A stretch of DNA of 64,000 nt. Origin: Schistosoma mansoni (Eukaryota; Platyhelminthes; Trematoda; Strigeidida; Schistosomatidae). The DNA lies in NCBI RefSeq assembly GCF_000237925.1, contig NC_031496.1, forward strand, positions 9,266,065 through 9,330,064, written 5' to 3'. Positions 47,705 to 59,900 of the stretch are shown piece by piece (the stretch's first letter is position 1; every line of letters begins with the position of its first letter). The position numbers were made by a program, and so were the translations under genes. The notes beneath the pieces are model-generated. The model was not told the origin of the DNA, did not search any database, and was given only the letters and a program-made list of their open reading frames with translations.

Positions 47705-48463
47705 ATATTTTTCTACTTTAAAATCTTTAATTTTTTGGAATGGAAATATTATGCTTGATTTCATTGATCATGTATGTTGACCGACATTTGCACATACACT
47801 TATTAGGCTAGCTTGTGTTTGATGAGGATTTCTTGTCGTTATTTTGCTTCTGTATCTTATCTTTGTAATTGATACTTCATACGAGAATGGTTAGATTCTT
47901 GTTTTGTTTTTTTAATTGGTGTATTTAAGTACCTATCGGATGAGAGCTGTCTTTTACATTGTTTTCTTTAGATTAGCTTTAAAATGTTCCTTAGTGAACT
48001 TTTACGACAATGTATAATCATAACTAAACTAATATATAAGAATGGCGGACATTTTTACCGAAAATGGAATAATTCATGTTAACTTATTAGAAATTTACTT
48101 TTAAATGACCTCGTTAACAGATTCTTAAGTTATTATGTGCTTTGATTAGTTTCTGTACAAACAAAGGTATGAGTTTTTCTTATATGGAATAGTTCTTAAA
48201 ATATTGCTTTTAGATGATAAGAAGAGTTATCTTCAATAAAGGAATTTCTACCAAACTTCACCCAATTTTAAGTGTAACTCGATTATCTCATAAATATCAT
48301 TTTCTCGTTGTTACGCGTAACATTACACAAATATTCGCATTTCTGACTGATTGTTTGTATACTTGGTTCGCTAATTCTTATCTAGTTTTGCTGAGTCTTA
48401 TAAGCTTAATTAGCCTAGTAGCATATCTTTAAGTGGTTCCGTTAGCCATTTGTATTAGTCCCA
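47705..48463. other. Intergenic stretch
   Basis: No gene recognised. The 72-codon frame near 48214 has no known motif. Confidence 0.4.
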
Positions 48464-48778
48464 TGTTAGTGGGACATAGATTGGATTAAAACATGTTTCA
48501 TGCATGATGATGTTGCTGCGCGCTGATTGGCTAATTCTAAACCGATCAGCCCGGGCATATTATTGGAGAAAAAATCTAGAAGCTTCTTATGTATATACTA
48601 TAAATATATGGACGTTATTCAAACTAGTGACTGCTGTTCACTTACTATTGTTTTTTTGAATACAATTTCATTCCTGTTCAACGTGTTCTGATTTTGGGGT
48701 CTTGTTGAGTGTCATTGTATAAGAATACTAAGCAATAGGAATAGCAGGGTCGTTTAGTAGCAAAATACAATTATAACA
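48464..48778 (+). mobile_element. Solo LTR, family A
   Basis: A 315-bp unit starts TGTTAGTGGGAC and ends TTATAACA, with the short TGTTA/TAACA inverted ends of LTRs. It is flanked on both sides by TCCCA, a 5-bp target duplication. A TATA-like TATAAATATATGG lies inside. A second copy sits inverted at 59151-59463. A fossil solo LTR, probably of a Gypsy-type element; the intact target duplication suggests moderate age. Confidence 0.8.
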
Positions 48779-50159
48779 TCCCAATAGCAGCAAGGGTGAA
48801 GATTGTTTATGTAGACTACTTCATTTATCTGGTGCACTGCGTTATTAGTTATGAAACATTTTAAAACCTGAAGTGAAATCCCATGAGAAAACTGTGTATA
48901 CTTAGTTCTCAGTTTGTTTTATTATGCACGATTTTTAAAAAGCAATCAAGGGAAAGTTGTTGGTTTGCAACAGTAATATTTCATATAGGACGTAAGCAGA
49001 TATTCTATCATCATCCCATGTGCTTCTATTTCGCACACACTTAATTAAATATTTTACTTTTCGACTGTTATACGCTTGCGTCGTTAGTTTTAAAACGTTT
49101 TTGGTTTCCTTCCGATGTGCTCAATTATTAAAATTCTTGCCCTCAAGTAGTTTCAAATAGCTAAGATATTATCATGCAGTGTATGTAGACGGAATCACAT
49201 TGCTTTTTCCCTTTTAGATATTATTTTGTCGAGTATTGGTCTGCATTTTACCTCAAAGTAGTTTTAGGTACAAGTTAAATTAGTTTTAGAAACGAGAGGT
49301 TTCCATTCATGAATCCGTTGCTTGAACGTCATAATTACATAAATAATAGTAATGGTGTACCTGCAAGACTATAATTTATGGGCAAGCCAATAAGATTTAA
49401 GATAGCAAGCTTTGGATTTTGACGCGCAGTTCATTTATCCATCTGAGTAAACAGCATTTTGGCATTGTAGCTGACGCGAGTTCGTGACGGAAACTGTAAC
49501 TCTAACTCTTAAACCCTAACTTCTAACTGCTCACATTAATTTACAACCTTCATTTAACCGTAGTAAGTAGATGGATATTTTTAAGGCCACCAAAGCATCG
49601 CTCAGACGTCGTCCATAGATTACAGTCTCGCTTGATGTACCTGTTTTATCTTGAGACTTGTTCAGTTTGGTCTACGGTAATCGCCATTAATGGACAATCG
49701 AGGTTATTATTATACGAACGGAATCTGTTAAGAACTTGATAAGATGGCAACTGACTCACAAAACTCTCTCACAGTAATCCAATTGATGGAACCCATAAAG
49801 TAGACAGCAGTATAAATAGAAACCTGATGTTTAATGAAAATCAAATTAAAGTGGAATGACTATATATGCAACAACTAAATAGAACTTTGGAATAGACAAA
49901 TTAGCTAACTTAAGGTAGTAATAATGAGTCAGAAAATAGCCAAAGTCGTGCACCAACACGAATTAAGAAAATTGTGATCCCTGTTATCGTTACAAAAATG
50001 AACGAACATTTATTCACAAACGTTAGATGACGTGGATTCTTCTTAGCAGTAACTTGTTTATTAAGTGTAGGCTTGTGTACATGTTCGTTAAGTCACACTA
50101 TTCTTATGAGTTAGTAGTACTAATCAGCTGCTCAAACAGAACTAAGTTGGGATAAAGTT
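48779..50159. other. Intergenic stretch
   Basis: No gene or shared repeat was recognised. Confidence 0.4.
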
Positions 50160-50640
50160 TGAATTTATCACTTAAAAGCTAAAAGTTGAACGTGTTAGCC
50201 TCTGCCAAGGAAGTCCTACTCACTGCCTTCTCGTGGCAGGGGTGTTGTTCACAAAAGTGAGAGGACGAAAAGCGAATGTCCGGCGCTTTAACCGGGTTGG
50301 TGGATGTGGAGGATCCACCTAGGGGAGTTGGAAAACCCTGATTCCAAACCAATGGTGCACATGGGCTCCAGTATCCTGAATGAACGAATGGCGTATGAAC
50401 CAACTGTTGGTCACCGGCTACCATGGAACTGCATCTCCTTAAGATGCTCCACTGCCTTGTGGACTAGACCTTCAGGTCAAAGGCTCGGGGTGTGGTCTCC
50501 TTAGAAAACCACCTGCTTCAGTCTGGGCACGTGGGCAGTATCACAGCCCTCACACAAATCAAATGAGATTTGTGTGACGCATATGTATCTGGTGCTTCCT
50601 GCTTCCCCCCACACACACACTAATTGCAAGCTTTGATCTT
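50160..50640 (+). mobile_element. Non-autonomous retroelement with RTE-like tail
   Basis: A GC-richer 480-bp non-coding unit just upstream of EXT2. Its 3' end GACGCATATGTATCTGGTGC matches the 3' terminus of the RTE elements at 46810 and 61450, suggesting mobilisation by RTE machinery. It ends next to a (CA)n run (about 50618-50630). The antisense frame across it carries no protein motif. Confidence 0.6.
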
Positions 50641-50942
50641 AGTTCAAACATTTACTTTTCATTAATCCCAAATCTACTTATCTTGTCAGTTAGCTTGATT
50701 GTACTTTTCATTTCTTTTATTTGTTTTTGTAGATTCCGGCATCCTACATCTTCCATGAGATCCTTATACTTTAAATTTAGGAAAAAAAATATGACCAACT
50801 GAATTATCTTGTTTGATCTTTATTCATTCTAATCATTTTTAAAGAGAATATTCTTTATCGTCGTCGTCGTCGTTGTTGTTGTTGAGTGTATGATCGTGGT
50901 AGTATTTCGTTATTTTCAATTAAGTCTAACAAATTTTTTATA

Positions 50943-53900
50943 ATGCTGTTACCAAATGTCAATAGTTTTTATTGTTTTAAATATTTTCTTGTATGTTTCA
51001 TCATTTTTTCAATGATATTTTTTTATTATTATAATAATACTACTGCTAATTTTAATTCATTATATAATATGATGATTATTTCAAATGAAGAGGATACAAA
51101 ACAATTTCACCAATCTTATTATCAATTACCATTGTATATAAATAAACATTGTACATATTCTACATGTTTCAATATAAGTAATTGTGTTCATGAAATGATT
51201 GGTAAATCATTACATCATATTCGAATTTATATGTATCCTTTAAATAATAGTTTAATGTTTACAGGCTTTAGTCAACAATTTATATCTTTATATAATACCG
51301 TTTTATCTAGTAAATATTATGTAAATCAAATTGAAGAAGCATGTATTATTATTCCAGGATTAGATTTATTATATGCTTATCCAGATAATAATCAAATGAT
51401 TGATTTATCTATGCGTTATTTACATCATTTGCCAAGGTTTGTCTTCTTTTTAAATTTATCGTTATATATAGAAAAAAAGTATTTGAGATAATTATGGAGA
51501 TTGAAATTCATATAGTTTCAATGTTTAACCATGGTAATTGTTAATTACTTACGCTTGTTACCCCTGGTCGAGGAGCATGGGCCGCACACCAGTATTCTCC
51601 ATCCAACTCTGTCCTGGGCAATCCTTTTCATATCTGATTCTATTTCCCGGCGTAATGGGGTCGCTTACCCCATGCCCAACTTTCCTCTTTTACTCGGGCT
51701 TGGGACCGGCAGTAAATCTAGAAGAGCTACAGGCGGAGTTATGCCAATTGCTAGTTTGAGCTTTTCCAGTGAAATAATCAAAGTGTATTTGTATTGAGTT
51801 TAGTCATTGTATCAACTCTCTTGTTTTACTATTGCGTTAAATATTTTGATTTGGATAGATAGGTCCGGATCATAAAAAGTAGACTTTCATATTGTTGAGA
51901 TCATGAGTCAATTGAAGCTAGACCATCATGGAAAACCTAGAAGCACTGGACGGCCGTTTCGTCCTATTATGGGACTCCTCAGCAGTGCGCATCCACGATC
52001 CCGCCTCGCGAGATTCGAACCCATAACCTATCAGTCTTGTGCGCGAACACTTAACCTCTAGACCACCGAGCCGGCATCCAAAGGTGTTAATGTCTAACTT
52101 CAACCAATCCACGGAGTTGAGCGACTGTTCACCAATTGTCTTCAGTGAGTTGATATGTTCCAGCAGACCTGGTTGAACTCCACTAGTTGCATTGCAATCA
52201 TTTAAATTTCAATCGCTAAAGTTTTATCAAATATAATGCCTTCTATATCATCAGCACTAATTTTTTGTCAAAATTTTCGTTGAAATGTTAACAACTATTC
52301 ACAGAAATCATTATAATCATTTTTGTGTCTTTATTTCGTTTGTTTCTTTTACTCAAGCTGGAACGAAGGGAAAAATCATTTAATTATTAATTTTCTTTCA
52401 AATGAAAAATTAAAATATTCTGCTTCAGCTATTGTTGCCAGTGCTAGTCATACAAGTTTAACGTTCAGATCGAAATTTGATATAGTTCTACCGGCATTTA
52501 ATCCATTGATTAATGTAATGAATCAGCCTATTCATGGGAGGTAATAATAATATGGAATGAATTATTTTTTCTTTATGTAGCTTCAATATTTAGTGTTTTT
52601 CCTCCAAAGATCTAAAATTTAGTGTGAATTATCAGCATAGTGTTGCAGAGATTGTGGAATTCTATGAAAATCATGAACCGATCGATGTTGGACCACAATT
52701 TGGAATCCTGGAACCACTGGACGGTCGTTTCGTCCTAGAATGGAACTCTTAAGTAGTATGCATCCAGACCCTCACATACGCAAATCGAACTTAGGACCCT
52801 CAGTCTAGCGCTCGAACACTTGGTCTCTAGATTACCGTTTACAGCTTCTCAACTGTATCAAGTGAGAGGCAGTTACCCACCGAAGACATTGGAAGATCGT
52901 AGCTCAATATCGTGGATTCATTAAACATTAGCACCATTGGATGGTGACTCAGTGGTCTAGAGGTTAAGCGTTCGTATGCGAGACTGAAGATCCTGGTTTC
53001 GATTCCTTATCGCGGAGTCGTGGATGCGCACTACTGGAGAGTTCCATATTAGGATGAAACGGCTAGGTTTCTAAGGGTTGTCTAACATTGATCGGTTCGT
53101 GATTTCACTGTAGTTCAAATATTTTACTGTTGTTTTCATGGAATTCAATGTATATCGATTGTTTGATGTTAATCAGAAATTTTAAAAACTGCCCCGTTTG
53201 ACTGTTTTGTTATGATTCATCATTTCTCAGAAATCCATACATCTATTCACTTACATTAACATCTTGCTAATATGATTAATTCCCATCAGATATCAGTTAT
53301 GCTTTGCAGTTAACAACTTGCGAAATAGAATGAAATACCTGCACTCTCTGTTTAGTTTTAAGTGTTTCATTGTTTTGTGTTAAAATCGTCAAGCTAAATC
53401 GGGTCCCTCTGAAAAATCATCATAGACGCTCTAATATTTTCGTTTTTTCCAGTTATTCTATAAAGTAAAATTCTTAATGCTTACAGTTTCACGTTGTTTA
53501 ATAACTATTAAATATACTGTTAAAGTACTACACGAAGTAGACTCTGAAGAGGTAGTCCAGCAGGACAATGACAACTCCGCAATTAAATCATCTAGCTGTG
53601 AGAACTCAACACCACCTAAAGCTCCTCAATGTATATATTATTTTATTCTTCGTAATATTTCTCGTGAACTTCATTTGAATTATGTGGATTCACCTAAAAC
53701 CTTTTTTAGAAATGGTTAACTTTTATGTATTGTGTTCAAATTGATACATTAGTTAACTTAGTACTTAGAATAAATCATTTTAATCGAATATATCCCATGT
53801 TGTGCTTTATCGTATGTATTAATGAGTGATAACTTTACGGTTAATACACTTAGCCTTCAGTCACTGGGTTACAGATTTGAATTATGTTTCTTCGGCAACT

Positions 53901-56900
53901 GGATAGTATCGTTAGCTTTTGCACAGAAAGTATGGTTGAAAACCTATTACACCTTTCTGTGCTTAATATCTGGGTTGCATCATCTTATTCAGCTTTTAAT
54001 TTTATCGGATGATAATTCTAATAAATAAAGGTAAACCGGATATTTGACGAATAACTGTTTTTCATGTAACAACTTTAATATTTTGTTTGACTATGTTGAG
54101 AAATACTGTTCCCAAAAACTACCGGAATCAACTAAGGAAGAGTTCTTTGCTGGACCACGCGCGTACTTCTGAATTAGGTGTCATAAAGCTCATCCTGAAT
54201 AACTATTTCTCAATAATACCCCAAAAATACTCATGAATTTTTTTGCGTATCATCGTTGGTTGGAGAGGGGAATAAATCTGTTTCTTTTTGTGTTTTCAGG
54301 AGTTAGGGGGCTAGATCAAGAGTCATTAGGGGATTGGTACAAGCTAAAGTACATTTAAATTTGGTTCACTCATTGTATCAACTCTCGTGTTTGCCAATAC
54401 GTTGATATTTTGATTTCTGTAGCTGGATTCGAGCCATAATAAAATGTCAACATTTGTGATTTAATATTTTTGTTAAACAAAGCTCTATAAAGCTGGTCGG
54501 CTACAGTTCAGAACTGGGGTGAAAATATTTTTCACAATGTAGGTTTTTTCTCTTGCGTTTGTTAGTCAGAATTTCGCAGTCGAACTAGTTTTCCTCATCC
54601 ACTTCCTTGAAATAACACATGTCGTTTAACTGGGAAAAAACATCGAGATGTTGATTTTTCACTGATTCTAAAGTAGCAGTCAGTGTTATCTGGCTGTTAG
54701 AAGTTAAATTTTGTCGGTTAATAAAATGTAGAATATTTTCGTTTTTCAGCAACGTGTTATATAACTGATTACTACGGTCATCTTAAGAGAACATACGTAT
54801 CCTTTATAACGGCAAGAGATTATAGTTTTCAATCTTATTTAGAGGTTTGTTGATTTAACACTAAGTTTAAAATCGAATTATCCTTCGTTAATTTTTATGC
54901 ATCTCTGAATACATCAGCTGTAATAACTGCTTTTCATTATTTCTTATTTTTCTTATTGAAAACCTCGGTTAGACGTACTATTTTTTTAATTGTTTTCCAA
55001 TCGACTGATCAAAATTTGATCTACCAAGTGCAATACCTCCTATTAGATTCTCGCACATCAAATCCAAATTTAATGCGAACTATACTTGTCCTAGACTCTT
55101 CATCAAACCAATCTAATACAACCTATAATCAACGTTTTGTGCTGGTATCTGAATCACCATATCGTCAAGGTGTAAAAAAATGGATAGACTATTCGGTATC
55201 ATTGTGTTCTAGTGAATTTTGTTTGATAATTGATGCGGACAATTTAAATCGTTTTAATTTGTATGACAGTCTAGCTTGTGGTTGTATCCCGGTGATTGTC
55301 AATGATGATATTGTTTTACCTTTCTCAGAAATTCTTGATTGGTATAAGTAAGTTGATTGCTTTTTTAAAACTAAATTCCTAACTTGAAACCTGAAACATG
55401 TACTTAAGGGCTCTTCAAATTTTTTATATTTTAGATATTGCATTGTTAATTATTAGTTGGGAGTTAAGTGATGTTATTTATTGATTGATGATGAATGTTG
55501 ATTGTACTCAGATTGAATACCTTATTAATAGGTTATTGAATTACTCTTGGAACTATGTCCTAACCTTTAGCTTTTCGTCAATAAATGCCCGGTTATTACT
55601 CTTATTGTCAATACAAAAAAATCTGTGTAATTTCCTTCTGTGAAATTCACCATTTTTTGTTTTTGATGTAGGTTTGTTTTCTGAGCTGGATGGTTTGGTC
55701 TTGGAGCTTTCATCTTCCTTCTGAACGACGTCATCAGCACAAACTTCAGGTAGAAGTGAAGTGTTTGAATTTCTCCACATGTGATTCACGGCTTGTCCTG
55801 TGCACCTCGATGTTGATTGGTTCTTGTTGACCTTAAATCTATCATTGTTTGTTTCTTTGTTTTGGTTGTATCTCCTATTGGTTTGATTTTTGTTCCTATG
55901 TTTCTGCATAATTTTCTTGATTGGTTGATAAATTGGATTGATTTCAATGTGCTTGTTTATTGCTGATTGACCTGAGTGCCAAGCTTCTAAAAATTCTCTG
56001 GTGTTTTTGGAATTGCCTCTGTCCAGAATCTCCACATTTTTCCAGTCGAATGTGTGTCCGTAGTTGTCCACGTGTATTGATATGAGTGAAGACATGTCGT
56101 GGCGTTTGACTGCTAATTTATGTTCGTGCAGGCGAAGATGAAGGGGGCGTCCGCTTTGTCCGATGTAGTGTTTGTCGCAGTTGGCACAATTTATTTTGTA
56201 GATGATGCTTGGTTTATCTTCTTTTGTCATTTCATCCTTTGGTTTACATAAGACTGAATGGAGGGATTTTGTTGGTTTGTGGGCAACACCTATTCCGAAG
56301 GTTTTCAGCAGCCTCGTTGTCGTTTCCGATATACCTTTTATGTATGGTAGGGTGATCCTTTTGTTGATTTCTATACTTGATTTCGTTTCTGATGATGGGT
56401 GCGACTGGTATTTTTTGATGAAATTGATTGGATAGCCGTTCTTTTGGAGGATGGTTTTCAGGTATTTTTTTCCATTTTTTCGTGCTGTAATTGTGTTGCA
56501 GTGTGTCCTCGCCCTCTTGAACAAAGTTTGTACACAGTTGGTTTTGTGAGTTCTTGGGTTGTTGCTATTGTAGTTGAGAATCTGATCGGTGTAGGTCGGC
56601 TTCCTGTGCACTTGAGTCTCCAGTTTTCCTGTGTCGGTTCTGGTGATTAATATATCTAAGAATGATAGCTTGTTGTTCGACTCTTGTTCAATTGTGAACT
56701 TGATGTCGCTGAAGACGTTGTTGATCTGCCTGCAGGTGTTTTCTAGTTCATCCTTTTTGAAGATGACGAATGTGTCGTCTACATAACGGATCCAAATTTT
56801 TGGTTTGATCACTGGTAGAATCGTGGTTTCTAGTCTCTGCATTACTGCTTCTGTGAAGTCTATAGTACTACTAACTCAACGGATGAAGGGCAACAACAAA

Positions 56901-59900
56901 CAGCCTTGAAGAAGCTCAGAACCAGAAAAGATATTTTCATCGTTCCAGCGGACAAAGGACGCACCACAGTGATTATGGACAAAGAAGAATACATCAAGAA
57001 GGCCGAGGAAATACTCGAGGACAAAACACATACAAACCGATGGACATAAATCCAGTCAAAAAACTAGACAATCGTATTTCAAAAACTTTAAACAAGCTCG
57101 TCAAAGCAAGAGAAATAACGAAGCAAGATCAATAGAGGATGAAATCCAATGGACCAGTACTCCCTCGGTTCTACGGCAGACCGAAGATACACAAGGTAAA
57201 CATCCCACTACGTCCAATTGTAGCACTACCAGGAACACCACCCACCTGAGCTACAAATCTTCTCCACCATCTCAAAACCATTTCTTTGTCTCTATCAAAC
57301 TAAACTTTGACACTAATCATATGTTATTGGGCTATCAAATAAGTAGAAATCCTAAATACCTACCTCCTTCTGGAGTACCATGCTTTGTACACGTAACTCA
57401 AGAGATAACAGTAATTTGTAATCTTATTAGGTATCTCTGAATACTCTATCTGGAACTATTATTCCATATCTATTTAAGTTTTACGCTCGGATATTCGAAC
57501 AAACCATGTCCGCCTAAATTAAGCTGTGATGTCATTATTATTTGCATGATTTTATCTAACTAGGTCCAGTCTAGGTGACTCGACATTGCGTGCGCTGGTG
57601 GCCACATTGCAACTTGATCGATAGAAATCGGTCTGTACTAAGAAGGACCTGACATACATGACATTGATCACCACCCAGTGATCAATCAACTGTAAATACA
57701 TCTCAGTCCTACAGGAGGTCAGTCGCGGCCTGGATAGCTCAGTGGTAAGGTCTCTGCTTGTGAAGCTGGGTGACACGGGATCGAATCTGTCAGGGAGCAT
57801 CAGTTCCCTCAAGATTACAGGCGCACCTTGCTGACAAGGGTCAAGTAGCACGAAATCTAGGTCCAGGGTTTCCTGTTGACTACCTCCAACTACCATCTTA
57901 GCTCCACAATTTGTTGAGCATCGATTGCACGAAATCTGTATTAGTGTGTTTTCGAGATGTTAAACAACTAACTGTAAATCATTTGATCGTTTTTATTGCT
58001 TCAGTATTAATTGATCTCGTACATATCTGTGAAACGAGGCATTCAATCATTTATAAAAATATTTAAAATCTATTAGGCATATTCGCTCAGGTGAAAAATT
58101 CCTCTTCATCTGTCTACCTTTTTCGCAAATATCAAGCAAAACAACTTAAATATAGTCTCCAGTCTCATTCTCAATTATTTAATTTAAAACTGAAGACAAT
58201 TAGTTCAGTAATATACTCTCTTAATGATGTTACTAATTAGATGCACTCTACATGAAAAGTAAGGTGATGCGAATTCGTATAAACTTCTGTTATTGAAGCA
58301 GATATTGCCTTACTTCCTCTTTTAAATAGGACTTCGGCTACTCGTTGCATCTCTGCAATCGTTTCGCCAATATAAATTTTATATACATGTTCAAATTCTT
58401 ATGGGAGTGAGGATTTTACACCTCTAATTGCCAGCCAGTTGCTCTTTTAAATCTTCTGGCAGTGTTTTTCTAAAGCCTCAGGCGATGAAAACGCTACTAG
58501 TAACAAGATAGCTTGAAACACATTTTCAGTGTCGGTGACAGTGTTTGAAACAAATTGATTCATACTGATTAGATTAATGTTGCTCATAATAAAGTAAACT
58601 GGTAAATATTCCCATAAATTATTAATATTTTTATTTCTGTTCAAGTACTGGTTACCAGTATGGTCATTTTTAATGTCATTGGACGATAATTGACATTAAT
58701 GCCATAGGGGGGGTGAAGAAATTTCAGTACTAATAAAATAGTTCTATTCTATTCTATTTAGAAAAACATTTACCCACACAGATTCATTTCTAAAAAAGTG
58801 CTTATCAATTTTACCACTAAGCAAGAAAGCTATTAAGGAAGCCGAAAAATTGACTATTTTATCACATATAAATGACGTAACACAGAATCCCACCAAATTA
58901 TTTAGACGATTACAAGTGAATGTAACACACAAACCAACGAAAGCACTTGAATGAATGTTATATAAACTGAATAACCCATTGACAAAATATAATGCGTCAA
59001 ACATCATCTACTTCATAAACTGTTTTAGCAGTAAAATCATTACATCAGTCAAAGTAACCACCTTACTTTTCGTTTACATGAACACTAATTAGGTGGAATG
59101 AAACTTTACTAAAATCTTCAACGACAAATCTTCCTTAGAATATAAACCTGTGTTATGATTGTTTTGCTAATTTACGACCCGGCTACTCCTATTGTTTAGT
59201 ATTCTTATACAATGATACTCGACAAGACCCCCGAAACCAGAACACGTTGAACAGGAACGAAATTGTATTCAAAATAACAAGGGTGGGTGAACAGCAATCA
59301 ATCGTTAGAAAAACGTTCATATATTTACAGCATATGCATAAGAAACATCTAGGTGCTTCTCTAATAATCTGCCAGTGCTGATTGGTTTAGAATTAGCCAA
59401 TCAGCAAGCGCCGTCACGATCATGCACATAACGTGTCTTAATCCGATTTATTTCCCGCTAGCAACTTGGGTAGAACGTTTCATTTGTGGTCATTTCAGTT
59501 GGTTGGAACTATCACTGTAAATGTTTTAGGATCAATTTAGACTTTTAAAAATGTATAATTGTTATACTTGAAATAGTCTTTTTAAAATCTTTATTTCTTC
59601 ACCGTAAATAAATTAGAATTGCTATTCGTATTCCACAAGTTAAATTTCAAAAGATTCCATCTATCTTATCAACATATTCATCAAAAGAAAAATTTCTTCT
59701 TCGAAAACAGATAATGTTTATTTATCAACGTTATTTTTCATCAATAGAGAAAATTATATTGACCACTTTGGATATATTAAATGATCGTGTATTTCCTCAA
59801 TATTCACGGTCTTATGCTGAATGGAATTATCCTAATTATTCTGAGGTAATTCACTATATTTTTCCCTAGTTTACTAGTTTTCTTTGCCAATTTTAAAGCA

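Noticed and set aside
50179-50424. 81-codon minus-strand frame upstream of EXT2
   Set aside because: Antisense to a non-coding retroelement with no motif of its own.
57727-57800. Possible tRNA gene with a GTG anticodon
   Set aside because: A and B boxes are present, but acceptor and anticodon arms do not pair well and a non-tRNA 3' part follows; it is called a SINE.
58744-59007. 87-codon minus-strand open frame, hydrophobic
   Set aside because: It is the antisense of the older Penelope-like fragment on the plus strand.
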